Origin: Acanthochlamys bracteata
Taxonomy: Eukaryota > Streptophyta > Magnoliopsida > Pandanales > Velloziaceae
Direction: 5' to 3'
Length of the DNA stretch: 64,000 nt
NCBI GenBank assembly: GCA_019914995.1
Contig: CM034127.1
Span: 6,944,001-7,008,000 of the forward strand
The position numbers and the translations under genes were made by a program. Within the stretch, counting starts at the first letter, position 1. Each line of letters opens with the position of its first letter. Below, piece after piece: positions 11,469 to 22,430 of the stretch. The notes beneath the pieces were generated by a model that was not told the origin of the DNA, did no database searches, and saw nothing but the letters and a program-made list of their open reading frames with translations.

Positions 11469-13647
11469 AACTTTTACTATTTATATCATTATTATCAAGT
11501 GACCGGATGAAGGTCTATTCTTACTCCGATCGGGATAAAATTTTTTCAGTATATTAACGACTCGTAGTTCTTCATATCCAATGGTAGGGATTGGATTGGA
11601 GATCTCCACGGCCACAAACGGCCATGGAATGCGTTGGAGTGTGTATAAGGATTGAAGTGTCCCTATCCCTTCCCATATATAGATATATATATATGTATAT
11701 AGGATCACTTTTTTTCAAAGTTTTGAATCGAATCTCTACCGTTAGATATGAAGAACTATTAGTTAAGAATATACTGACAAAAATTTAACTCAATTATAAC
11801 ACGAATCAACCTCCATCTGGTTCTTAATCAAATGATATAAATAATAAAATTTGATAAAGATATTTTTTTTTTCTTTTTATGTCATTGTTATTAAGGATTT
11901 GATTGAGATCAATTCGTGGCCCGATTGAGTTATAATTTTGTCACTATAATTCTAGCTCATTATTTTTCATATCCAACGGTGAAGATTATATGTGAAAATT
12001 TCTACAGACATTTTAAAAGGAGATGTCGCTAAAGATGAGGCGCCCTATCCCCAATATACGTATATTGGTTTATCTAAGCAATCGTCAAATACCTTCATTT
12101 TGAAGAATCTAACTTTATTCTTTAGAGAATTGAATTGTTATTAAATATCATTTTGATATTGAAACTTTGTGACAGAACTGTTGATTTGGTGCTCAATTAG
12201 ATGATCCTTTTTTGTAAAGGTAATTGTCATTGTTAGAAGAATTTTTATGAAAAGCAATGTACTTGCAACTCAATCATATTATTTTAGGTGCATCTAATTG
12301 GGTCTGTATAATTACCGTTCAGTTGCCATATCCAACTTGGATGAGCAATACAATGTTCTAACTACGTGATAGGAAATGATAAATGTGAGAAGTTTGGAGG
12401 ATGGTGAGGTGACCAAAGATACTTTTGTTGTACTATCTTGTAAGGATGACCTGTATATGGTTGAAGCGGTGAAGCTTGTGAATTTTGATCTTATTCTGGT
12501 TTGGTGTGTTATGGTGCTAATATGCTTAGCAAACAGTTTGACTTTTGACCTTTATTAAAACATGTATTATGGGCATGGCTAGCTAGACCATGAAGTTAAA
12601 ATAGAAATAGGGTACAGAGGTTACTATACCTTTCAGCAATCCATGCAGCATAGTTTTGCACTCAAGCCACTTTTACTCTTTTTATTATCACTGTTATTTG
12701 TGCTGATTTATGGCGTTTCTTCGTTAAGGAGTGACATCAGTTATACTTTTAGAGATCTCGCTTGAACCTCGTTTGAGTCCCTTTGTTGAAGTAGATGATT
12801 ATCCCTTGTAGTTTTACCACTATTCAACTACTTATTAGTAATTGTTTTCAATTAAAATAAATTTAGATATAGGTTATATAAAGGAGAGGCAGAACAAATA
12901 CTGTTTTTTGTGTTGGATTGCTCAGGACCATAGCTTATAATGAGCTTTTCTATATGTAATAGAAAATAGTGGGATAGAAAAATCAGTTCATCTAAATCTG
13001 TTTGGTTTCTTTTATATACCATTGCTAAATACTAATGTGTGGCGGTACAATTGTGATGCTTGCTATGAGTTTCTCTCTGTTGTATATCAGCAAGCTTCTG
13101 TTACTCGTAAATCAGTTTACGATACTGAGTTTATAGTTATTGCAGTTGTGTTATGCCCTGTTTGTCCGGAGTCATTAAGAATTAGAATTTAAAATCTAGA
13201 ATTTTGGTGCCGTAATTTTTTGATTCTAATATAAATTTTTGTTTTGATTCACAATAGCTAAAGTTTATTATAAAAGATTACCAAACATATTTCTCCATTA
13301 AATTTTGTTGTTAGAAACTATAATCAGCAGAAGAAGGTGCAATGGAACATCTTCTTTAGCTTTTCATGAAATTTGGAATCTAGAATCTAATCTACTAATA
13401 CCTCAACCAAAGTTGCTTTAGTTGAGTTAGTTGCATGACTGATGTCTCCTTTTTGTCTGATTGCAGTTACAATCAGGCATTAGATTTCCAGCAGCAAGTT
13501 GTTGATGGATGGAAGAACCATGGTTCTAGCTGTAGTGATGAGTTTAGAGAAGCTCATCGGCTGCTTGAGCAGTTGAAGAAGAAGGCAGAGGGATCACCAG
13601 CTGCTGTATTTCCTGCAAATACTCTTCCACTTCCTCCACAGAGGTGA
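8866..13647 (+). CDS. Kinesin-light-chain-related TPR protein, two exons (join 8866-10484, 13467-13647)
   Basis: The gene encodes about 599 residues in two exons. Exon 1 ends at a GT donor (10485); exon 2 starts after TTGCAG (13466). The phase fits: AG plus T makes Ser, joining SIG to YNQALDFQQQVVDGW. The start is the first in-frame ATG after an in-frame TGA at 8845-8847. Residues 1-60 are Arg/Ser/Pro-rich with hydrophobic patches and lack acidic residues, compatible with an organelle-targeting peptide (inference). From about residue 145 to the end there are repeated helical pairs of TPR type, such as EALYILGFASFKLGKLQNS and AYKHLGQAYLEISQSHSAI; the tail is helical and charged (EAHRLLEQLKKKA) and ends LPLPPQR. 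TPR arrays bind partner proteins; some plant KLC-related proteins sit on cortical microtubules, but others form a separate, less studied group, and I cannot place this one. No frame breaks; it looks functional. Retaining the intron would stop at 10542 (558 residues). Confidence 0.88.
11209..11697. mobile_element. Fold-back element with about 185-bp inverted arms and an (AT)n core
   Basis: The left arm (about 11225-11411) and right arm (about 11495-11680) are reverse complements with scattered mismatches: for example AAGGGATAGGGACA pairs with TGTCCCTATCCCTT, and CCGGTTACTTGAT with ATCAAGTGACCGG. The core holds an (AT)n tract of about 40 bp (11423-11464). Outer edges are also TATATA-rich. There is no ORF of note. 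Boundaries in the TA repeats are approximate. Relatives: 11698-12065, 59411-59836 and part of 57130-57295. Confidence 0.8.
11698..12065. mobile_element. Second, older fold-back element of the same family
   Basis: The left arm contains GTTAGATATGAAGAACTA and CAACCTCCATCTGGTTCTTAAT; the right arm has the complementary ATTAAGGATTTGATTGAGAT and TTTTTCATATCCAACGG. The outer right end, CCTATCCCCAATATA, matches in reverse complement the outer left end of the copy at 59411 (TATATTGGGGGATAAGG). It is more diverged than the neighbour and abuts it. Confidence 0.65.
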
Positions 13648-14846
13648 TTTTTCATCAAAATAGGTAATCTGTAAGGTTAAATGGTTACTTTTTTGTTAAA
13701 TGTCGATTCTTTTCTGCCTGTCTGTCAAGTTGATAAGCAACCATTGGAGCTAATTGAAATAAGCAAGTTGCCTGGAATTATAGCTGTTATTGATTGTCTT
13801 CTCACACTTGGAGTAGTATTTAGTGATGATTAGATATGTGTTTAGGCAGAAAAGCAAACCTTGGGATCATGGAAAAGGTTTTTGTCATAACAAAAGGCTG
13901 TTCTCATTTCATAGCTTTCCATTAATATCTCAAATTACATAGAAGATGATGAATGAACACTCCGAATTGATTTATTGAGGTTTTGTGCATCTGTTGTGCA
14001 AACATCAAATAGGATAAGTTCATTTGTTGTTCATCTCTTATGTGGGATACTAGAAAGCATTTGGAAATACTCAATTCATGTGGATTTCACTAGTAGAAAT
14101 TAAATTTCTATTCACTAAAGCAATTTTGAATGCATCGAGTAACTTATAAACTTTTGCAGTAACTTCTTAACCCGATTTTCTTGTGTGCCATGTCCATCTA
14201 ATACAAGCTTCACTACTAGAAGTTATGCCAAGTAGCGTGTAGACAACAACTTAATACGTTATATATCTTGCTCATGTTGCTCCAAATCAATGTTGGTATA
14301 GGACATTTTCAACCAAATCGTCATTATACTTAATTTGTATCTCATTCAAATTCAACTAATTCATCTTTTAATACGTCTAGTGAAGTACCCTACTTTCTCC
14401 ATAGAATCAAAATTAATGTAGAACAAGGTATGGGATTATGAATATTGTGATCACAATCTTGTACTGCGGAATCAAAAGGTAGCAATCTATACGAGCTAAA
14501 GATGTGAGAGGATGAGTGATGATCGGATTTTGCAAGTGGTCGGATGCACCTTGGTCTATGTTATGTACGCATATAGGAAGCCAGGGATAAAGTCGAAGTT
14601 TATTTGCTTGAAATAAGGAAGAAAAGAGAGAATTTGGTTTAAGAATTAAATGGATTAAGTTACCGTTTAGAAATTTAGTTAACTTATGGGCTACAACTGC
14701 CAAATTAAGGTAGTTTGGAATATATGACGGTAACTCATGAAGTGTATTTGGTGCTGGAATCAAGAAAAATTGAAATGCAAAGAGGGGGTAGTCAACTCAT
14801 TTTTAAAAGGAGGTCATGATTTTGATTCTCCAATTGTCGAATCTTT
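13648..14846. other. 3' flank of the TPR gene and spacer
   Basis: Contains the presumed 3' UTR (no single clear AATAAA site picked) and AT-rich spacer. The minus-strand ORF at 14413-14763 shows no recognisable family and may be part of decayed element flank. Confidence 0.5.
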
Positions 14847-15340
14847 TATTTAAGAAAAACCTATGCAATATCAGTTCAAAGAGGGGGTGAATTGAATTAT
14901 GACAAAATAAAATTGAACTGTCACTGTGTAGAAAGCAGTCACTGATCAGTTAGTTGTTAGTCGATTGTAGATAGATATTTGAGTTAGCTTTAAGTATAAA
15001 AAATCGGATTTCCAAAATATGGCTCGATCTGAGAGATATTAAATTTGCACGTTGCATTCTAGATCTGGTTGACTCGGATGTATTCAGGGGCAAAACAATG
15101 AACTTCTTCGATTTTTGTAGAATTCGTTTTTTAATGAAATGAGCTGAATTTTGGATTGTAGAAATTTTAAGATATCTACTGTCCATAGAAAAAATTAGAT
15201 CTTCAAGATTTTGTCTAAGCTGAGAGATATAATATTTACTTTTGAAGTATCAATGTGCTGTCCAGTTGATCCTATAACGTTGAGCAGTGTGATCAGCGAA
15301 CTTCACAATCACTTTTTTACGTTTGGAGGTTCGAATAGAA
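14847..15340 (-). repeat. Left (3') LTR of the copia element, shortened
   Basis: Matches 42091-43860 in two blocks: about 14850-14970 pairs with 42098-42215 (shared GCAGTCACTGATCAGTTAGTT), and about 14970-15335 pairs with 43478-43845 (shared TAAAAAATCGGAT, TTTGCACGTTGCA, GCTGTCCAGTTGAT). The 1.25 kb between these blocks in the right LTR is absent here, so this copy has an internal deletion. Ends are approximate. Confidence 0.7.
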
Positions 15341-15489
15341 GGGGTGGATGAGGGTTGGAGGATTTGCAAGTCATCTTAATTCTTTAACCATTCCTTAAAT
15401 CGTTCGAATATGTCATCCAATAACTTGCCAAGTTGTTCAACTGAACTTTTAAACTTGTTCTCAGTTCTTTAGTTTAGCTCCCTTGATCC

Positions 15490-16543
15490 TTATATGAAAC
15501 CTTTGAACATGTTATGTTCATTATCCTCAAGAATCCAAAATCTCATCCGAACTTTTGTTAGATGATTCTTGAGATCCTTTAAAAGATCAAAAGGTACCCA
15601 TATCATGTGAGGTGATGTAGCTGGTTGTCCACTTGATTTAGCTGCTGACTCACTGAAAGGTTGCTGTCCAGTGGGTAAATCTTGTTGTGCTGGTGCCTCA
15701 GGTTGCTGTTCTGGTGCTGGTGGTGCCTCTTCTTGCATCGGTTCATCAAGTTTTTCATTAATCTCCTCATCAGCTACATATAATTCATTGATGAATTTCA
15801 AATCAAGTATAACTAAATTGCTCAACACCAAGTTATTGTACATTTTCAAAGGAACATTTTTCTTACGGTATATCTCGGTAATAATGTATGCATAAGGAAA
15901 GTGCTTATTTCTACCTTGGGCAACACTCACAATTGTCTGCATATGATGCTAATGAGGTTCATCTATAGGTGCTCGATCAATCTCCAAAGCACATAGGAGT
16001 CAAAGCTTGAGATATTATTCCGAGTGCCTCTCTTAGGGATCAAGATACGCCTAATGATATGAAAGAGCACTCGAGGCAGCAATGGCAAGTGAGCAGCAGA
16101 TTGAATCTCTTCAGCTGTAACATAATTTGTGTTCAAAGCCCACTTGAGATGATCAATCTTTCTCTTTTGAACTATTTCTAAGTCTTCATTATATAGCACA
16201 TCAAGAGCAATGATACGTTTCTTGGATTGATGTGTATCTCTATGCCATATACCATAGTTGAGAAACTTGAGAAATCAAGTTTGAGATTTGCTTAAAAATT
16301 TCGAACAACATCTTTGTAGTAGATCTCCGAGTAGTCTTGTAAACATTGTCATCCCTAGAATTCAAAGATATCTTGTACATCTACTCCGATATAAGTAAAG
16401 TCATCAAATTTGATTTTCATTAGAGGAAGCACGGTGAACTTCTTTTGCTTGTGGTAGTTGGTGAAAGCTTTCTTCCCAACGAACTTCTCTTCATCAAACA
16501 AAATTTGATACTTCGGCATTATGATTTGTAGTAAGAATTTCAA
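15490..16543 (-). pseudogene. Sirevirus env-like / plant transposon protein ORF, broken
   Basis: Three minus-strand frames (16543-16355, 16199-15963, 15942-15490) read in one order, separated by stops and shifts. The middle part, with LPLLPRVLFHIIRRILIPK followed by SSFDSYVLWRLI, resembles the 'putative plant transposon protein' domain common in env-like ORFs of Sireviruses and some gypsy elements. The last part has a Pro/Gln/Glu-rich stretch (EEAPPAPEQQPEAPAQQ, about 15690-15745). It lies directly downstream of RNase H on the same strand. The role of such ORFs is not established; a true envelope function is unproven. Confidence 0.7.
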
Positions 16544-16881
16544 GAGATTTGGCTGGATTGGCTTAGCAGAAGATGGGTTTAGCTCGGCCGTGGTGAGAAA
16601 TAAGAGGAATAGTAGTTAGGGTTTTAATTTCGGTGAGAGGAAACAAAGGAAGATCGGGATTAAATAGACATCAACTTAATAAGGTTAGAAAAAATTTGCA
16701 GAGCATTAAAACACTTAATTAGGAAAGAACACAATATTAAAGAAAGAAATATTTTAGTAGCATCCAGCTAGCTCCTCTAAACATGGCCGTTAAGATAAAA
16801 AATTCGCAAAACAATGTAATATTTAAACCATTTGTAAATTTATTTTGAAATCAATAAAATCACAAATAATACAATCCAAGT

Positions 16882-18143
16882 TTACGGCAAATGCACAAAA
16901 ATGAATCGAAACACGAATTTTGTGAAAATATCTGCAAGTTGATGTTCGGAATCAATGGAATTCAAAACAATATCATTACGTTCAACATGCTTTTGAATAA
17001 AATGATGCTTAAGGTGTATGTGCTTTGTGTGAGTGTGCTGAATGTGATTTTTAGAAAGATTAATAGCATTCGTATTATTATAGTAAGTAAGAACGATATG
17101 CAATTTATAAGCAAAATAAATAAGTTGATGTTTGATTCATAATATCTGTGCACAATAACTACCTACTGTAATATACTCTGTTTCTACAGTTGATCGAGCA
17201 ATGGATAGTTGCTTTTTCCAATACTAAGAAATTAGACATCCACCTAGAAATCGACATTAGCCGCTAGTGTTTTTTCTATCAAGTTTGCATTCTGCAAAAT
17301 CGGCATCTGCATATGCAACTAAATTAAAAAGCACACCCTTTGCGATAAGTAAATCAAGTTATTTTGTATTTACAAGATATCTAAAAATTTTCTTGACATA
17401 ACCAAATGAAATTCATGTGCACTTTGGAAACGGACACATAAATAAACACTATATTGAATGTCAGATCTAATAGCAGTCAAATAGAGAAATGATCTGATCT
17501 TGATGTATCTTTGCCAAGCTTAGTGAGCTATGGGGGTACTTACACTATTTGATGTTTTCAAGTTGTACTTTTGAGTAAGTCCCTAACATACTTTTCTTAG
17601 TTTATGAAAATGCTATTGTCAAGTTGCTTAATTTGAAGTCTAATAAAATAGTTGAGTTCTCTTATTATATTCATTTCAAACTCAGCCTGCATAATAATAT
17701 CATATATATACACTTGTACTACTAATATATAATTCTTATCATATTTAATAAAAAGTGTAAAGTCAATTTTACCACGAGAGAAATATTTCTCTATAAAAAA
17801 TGCACTAAGTCTTCATACCATGCACGTGGTACTTGTTTGAGTCCGTACAGAGCTTTTGACGACTTCTAGACATGATCCGGGTGTTTAGAATTTTCACAGT
17901 CTGGTGGTTGCACACTTCTTTAATATAGCAGTTGAGAAATATATTTTTCACATTCATTTGAAACAATTTGAAATTCATGTGACAAACAAAATCAAGTAAC
18001 AAGGGAATAGTTTCCAAACATGCAACGGAAGTGTAAGTTTCATAAAAATCAATACCTTCATCTTGCGAATAATTTTTAGTAACTAATCTAACTTTATTTT
18101 TAATAATATTACTGTTTTCATCTATTTTGTTGCGAAACACCAA
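16882..18143 (-). pseudogene. Copia reverse transcriptase and RNase H, inactive
   Basis: The frame 18143-17805 shows the copia RT block VRLVTKNYSQDEGIDF followed by MNFKLFQMNVKNIFLN. Near 17700 the catalytic YVDD motif has become YIYD, losing one Asp. Around 17290-17150, SIARSTVETEY and GSCCAQIL belong to RNase H, which ends at 17103-16882 with NNTNAINLSKN and EHQLADIFTK. Stops and frameshifts separate the blocks. In the family these domains copy RNA into DNA and degrade the RNA template. Confidence 0.9.
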
Positions 18144-18699
18144 GTTGGTATCTATAATAGATTTATTATAAGGTTTAAGGATAAGATTTCAAACACAATT
18201 TTTTTCAAATTAGTTAAACTCTTCTTATATAGCCATAATTCAAAAATTGTTCGTTAGAGCATTATCAATATCCGAATGTTCAATTTTTGAAACAAAAGCA
18301 GAATGTTTATAAAAGTTACATCTCAATTGTGATTTTGTTTTTACTCCTTAGTTTGCATTACCTATACTATTTTCTTAATGGCGATTGGAGAGGTATTTGA
18401 ATTGTTGTGGATGACTGAATTCCTTACTGATCAGGTTCTAATTGAAGAGAATTGTCTTCTGTTTGCTGTTCAGTCGACTGTTCAGAAACTAGATCCTCAC
18501 TGTTTGGTGACTGTTCAACAAGTGCTCTCTGTTTGCTTTTTTCTCATCATCATTATCTATATCAATATTTTCAACATTTGTCGGCATATAGTTAGTCTCA
18601 TCAAACATAACATGAACGGATTCCTTCAACCGTAAAGTTCTCTTATTGTAAACTCTAAATGTTTTGGAAGAGTTTGAGTCGCTAAGAAATATACATTCG

Positions 18700-19650
18700 T
18701 CGCTTTTGGAGTCAAAACTTACTAAGGTTTTTCTTGCTATTGATCAAGATAAAATATTTACAATTAAAAGACTTAAAAGCAAGTAATATTAAGTTATGGT
18801 TCAAATCATTTGCTTCACAAAATTCACCAAAATTTTGCTTTTGAAACTCTTTACTGTGGTCACTCCTAATAGCAACAATGTTCAAAGCAAATTTATTTTG
18901 AATTTTCTTTGAGAAAGAAGAGAATACTTTTAGTGTTTCATTCTTGAAGGCTAAGACAGTAGTACTTCTCTTCGTAACTTGCGGTTTAAGGAGGTCCGAA
19001 CATTGTCATATGAAGCAATTGGAGTGGCTTGTTGATGGTTACATCTTACTTTGATTCGAAGAAGTCCTCCTCACTTGTTTGCCTTTTATACATGCATCAC
19101 AAAATCCATCCATTCGGTATGGTGTTAGGTAGACCCGAGACTAGTTGTTTTCGGAAGAGCTTTGCAATTATCTTGATATTATAATGACAAGTCTTTTATG
19201 CTATAAGTGAATGGTTTCTTACTGGTTAGCTAAAAGATAAAAGCTTTTGTTATGAAATTTTTAAAATAAATAACATAAACATTACCTTTCCTTCAGCTTT
19301 AGATTATTTTCTTTTCGGATGAGTTGATCACTAAGCAAGAATTTTCTTTGAATGTCACATATAATCTAACATCGCATAGTAGACTTATGCTCAAAAGATT
19401 ATGCTTCAAACCTTACACAAACAACACATTGTCAATGCATAAAGAAGATCATACCAATCTTATCAATACCAATTACCAAACACTTGCTATCATTTTCAAG
19501 AATAATTTTCCTCCTTCGTATGCGTCTAAATGGCTAAAGTTGATAACATCTCCTGTCAAATGCTTTGAACAGTCGGTATCAAGATGCCATTTGATTTTTC
19601 TACTCCTCTCGATTGCAAAGCATACCTGCAAGAGATTGCTCACATCTTAG
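18700..19650 (-). pseudogene. Copia protease/pre-integrase and integrase core, inactive
   Basis: Reading leftwards: WHLDTDCSKHLTGD near 19590-19545 corresponds to the family protease motif, but with Asp in place of the Gly of D-S/T-G. LKHNLLSISLLCD near 19390 is the pre-integrase block. FKNETLKVFSSF and AIRSDHSKEF near 18950-18860 belong to the integrase core and keep the Asp of the RSDH motif. Multiple stops break the frame. Confidence 0.8.
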
Positions 19651-19724
19651 GTACCTAAATGTTTTTGGGTCTGGTTACATAGTTCCTTTAGGAACCTAAA
19701 TCATTTTAACTTTTTTTTCATTTT

Positions 19725-20931
19725 TCTTGTACCAGTAAGTCTTGATGACATGACCCTGTTTATTGCAATGAAAGCAGGTAAGAAAGGGTGTAGAGAAAGT
19801 ACTTAACTGTATATTTTTTAGGTGCTCGATCTTGTCACTAGAGTCAAAACAGATTTGTTCCTTTTTAAAGATGCCCTTATGAGATCCGAGTATTACATCA
19901 AATCTTTCTTTGTTACAAATTTGGCAAGAGAAATATGCAAGTCGGCCATCTCATTTGTGATCTTTGTCTTTTCGATTTTTAGCGTTTCATTGTTAAGCAT
20001 AAAATTTTCATTTTCAAGGAGCAAATCATCATACAGTTCATGAGCTTAATGTTTTCAGATTCTATATCGTCACAATCATATTCATTAGGTTGGTTCAAAG
20101 GAGCATTCTTAAGCATCGAGCTAATTTCTTCGGTTAATCGTTCATTTATCTTTTCACTCTTATGCATGCATTTTTTATGAAATTTACACCTCTTTTTTAA
20201 ATTTCTAAATTTCTCATATACTTCAGAAAAAGTATTATGTAATTTATTATATGAAAATTCATAATTAGAATCACTCAGCTCATTGTTCGAATCACCATTT
20301 GCCATGAAGCACATGTTTACGGTTTCGGATTCACTTTCTAATTCACTTGAAGAAGATGAGTCCTCATCACTCCATGCTGCCATGAATTTTTTCTTCTTGT
20401 TACTTTCCTCGTAGTTTTCTTCAATAGAGGACATTTGTAACGTTAGTGTCCCGATTTCTTATAATGATATCAATTTCTCCCTTGATCATCATCGGCTTTG
20501 TAGTTCTTTCTTCTCAGCTTGTCTTTTCACTTGTTCTTTGTTAGGTAGCTTTTGAATTTTCTAGTCAATATAGTAATTTTATCTTCATTATCATCGGAAG
20601 GACTTACATGCTGTTCGGTTGTCTTCAAGGCTAGTGAATTAGGTGCTTCTTCAGATTTTCTTAAAAAGAGCTCCTTTACCATAAGCTTGCCAATGAGTTC
20701 ATCCAATGACATGATAGGATATAGTTTTCTTTGATGGCATCCACCTTGGAGCTATATGTAGGAAGTAACGCACATATGATTTTGATTTCAAGTCCTCGTT
20801 CCTAGGTGTTCTTGCCAAGATTTTTCAAAAGGATTAATAATATAAATAAAACGAGTAAACATTTGAGTAATAGATTTTTTTTTTTTTTCATTTTGAAGTT
20901 TTTATAGTCAGCATGAGAAGTTTCAAGCGAG
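19725..20931 (-). pseudogene. Copia gag, 3' portion (5' portion at 41684-42020)
   Basis: Frames 20712-20527 (MSLDELIGKLMVKEL) and 20434-19979 (KKKFMAAWSDEDSSSSSE, then NMCFMANGDSNNE) match copia gag. Near 19785-19745, CFHCNKQGHVIKTY is a CCHC zinc knuckle with the last Cys changed to Tyr. At 20931 the coding sequence is interrupted by the TTTCC duplication and the gypsy 5' LTR, and continues beyond 41688. Gag packages the element's RNA. Confidence 0.88.
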
Positions 20932-20936
20932 TTTCC
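20932..20936. other. Left target-site duplication TTTCC of the gypsy element
   Basis: TTTCC directly precedes the TG of the 5' LTR and is repeated directly after the CA of the 3' LTR at 41684-41688. Five bases is the usual LTR-element duplication length. Confidence 0.92.
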
Positions 20937-22282
20937 TGATAAATATATAATTTATATGCTTTGAATATTATATTATTCTAACATAAATGCTACTTGTATT
21001 ATTATTGCTAGCTAAATTCAATTAATTTTTATATGTAGGTGAGAAGAAAAGAAAAAACACAAGAAGAAATTACATTGTTGCGAGGGGCTTTAGCCCAATA
21101 GAATTACTTAAAGCTAAGCATGATTAATAAAAGTAGAAGAAAGCTTTCCGAAGAATTTTTTTCTTCATTCCCGAAAGCTCACAGCTAGAGCTTATCCCTC
21201 TTCCTCTTTGGCGGAGGATTTTATCTATCAACAGAATTTTTTATTTGGAATCCTGACTTCCTAAAGATCCGAAGATTTAAAGCAAAGTTTCTTTCCTTGT
21301 TTTGAGAGAATTTTTAGTTATAAAAAGGGGGACAGCAGTAAAACAAAAGGAAGAGACGAGGCAGACGGAGAGACAGGGAAGACCAACGGGAAGAAAAAGG
21401 AGAGACAATAGAGACAAATTGAAGGCAGGAAAGTGGGACAGAGCTCGACGGTGGACATGGCAGCAGCATCCAGATTTTATTTTTTTCTTTTTTATGTTTA
21501 TCTCAATAAATTTTACTGCTTGTATTATTAATATGAGTGGCTAAATTCTCTAAACTGGAGTTAGGATGAAATTCAAATTAACTTGATTTATTTTTTAAAT
21601 ATTACATGATATATGGATTTTTGATTGATTATGAGTTTTAATTCTTGTACGGAAAGATGTTTAGGTATTAAATTTATATGTCTGATCAACATTGGATTTG
21701 ATATTTAGAGTATTTTATTAATTGTGTTTGCGAGGACCAATTAGAAGATAATTTATGCATTATAGGATTAATAACTGTGGTTAGTGTTTCCTGTATCAAA
21801 GTGAATGCAACTAAAGGATTTATGATTTCGTAGAATCAAATGCATCGTTAGTAATTTTTAAAGGAGTTAGAATATCATTAGCGATAGGTGATTTTACACT
21901 GGACCAAAGTTAAAGTCATAATTAAAAATCGTACGTAAGAACTGGAACAAGGTGTTAGGTACAAGTCTATACAATCGTCATAGTCATTACCATATTTATG
22001 TAATGACTAAATTAGAGTCATTAGTGGTGGATTCTAAAATTTTAGTTGTTTGCATATCTATATTTCGATTCGTGTGTTATATTTTGTTTTTAGCTCTCGT
22101 ATATTTTTCTATTAACTTTCACAAAACACAACTTTGATTAGTTAAAAAAGTTGAATTAGAGTTAACAATAATCTTTGTGGAATAAACTCGTTTTTTGCTA
22201 TACAGTGGACGACAATCATGCACATGTGGGATAGACTAAGATAGAATCACTAGGATGTTTTTAGGTGGTTTTGTTTACATCA
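20937..22282 (+). repeat. 5' LTR of the gypsy element (1,346 bp)
   Basis: Starts TGATAAATATATAA and ends TTTACATCA. It aligns along its length with 40495-41683. About 135 bp near 21508-21642 is missing from the 3' copy; this stretch includes a partial repeat of the LTR start (CTTGTATTATTAATATG... resembles the segment near 20993). Confidence 0.93.
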
Positions 22283-22288
22283 AGTTTT

Positions 22289-22306
22289 TGACGCCGTTGT
22301 CGGGGA
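22289..22306 (+). other. Primer binding site of the gypsy element (tRNA-Asp type)
   Basis: TGACGCCGTTGTCGGGGA lies six bases after the LTR. The complement of the plant tRNA-Asp 3' end is TGGCGCCGTTGCCGGGGA, so 16 of 18 bases match. Confidence 0.85.
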
Positions 22307-22430
22307 TTGTTTTGCTGATTTTGATTTAATCTAGTTTCATTTAAATTCATTTAGGTCATTTGATATTTTGCATTTGTTTTGCATTTAGCTTCGAGCATAT
22401 TAGTTTGATTTTCACTTTGTAGTTACATCA

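Larger units (their letters stand above)
10485..13466 (+). other. Intron of the TPR gene (2,982 bp) enlarged by insertions
   Basis: A GT-AG intron. It contains two neighbouring fold-back elements (11209-11697 and about 11698-12065). The rest is AT-rich with no exon-like sequence; short ORFs such as 12376-12558 show no family match and are taken as chance. Confidence 0.8.

Noticed and set aside
12376-12558. 60-codon ORF in the intron
   Set aside because: No family signal, no splice support, and it lies inside the intron between transposon insertions.
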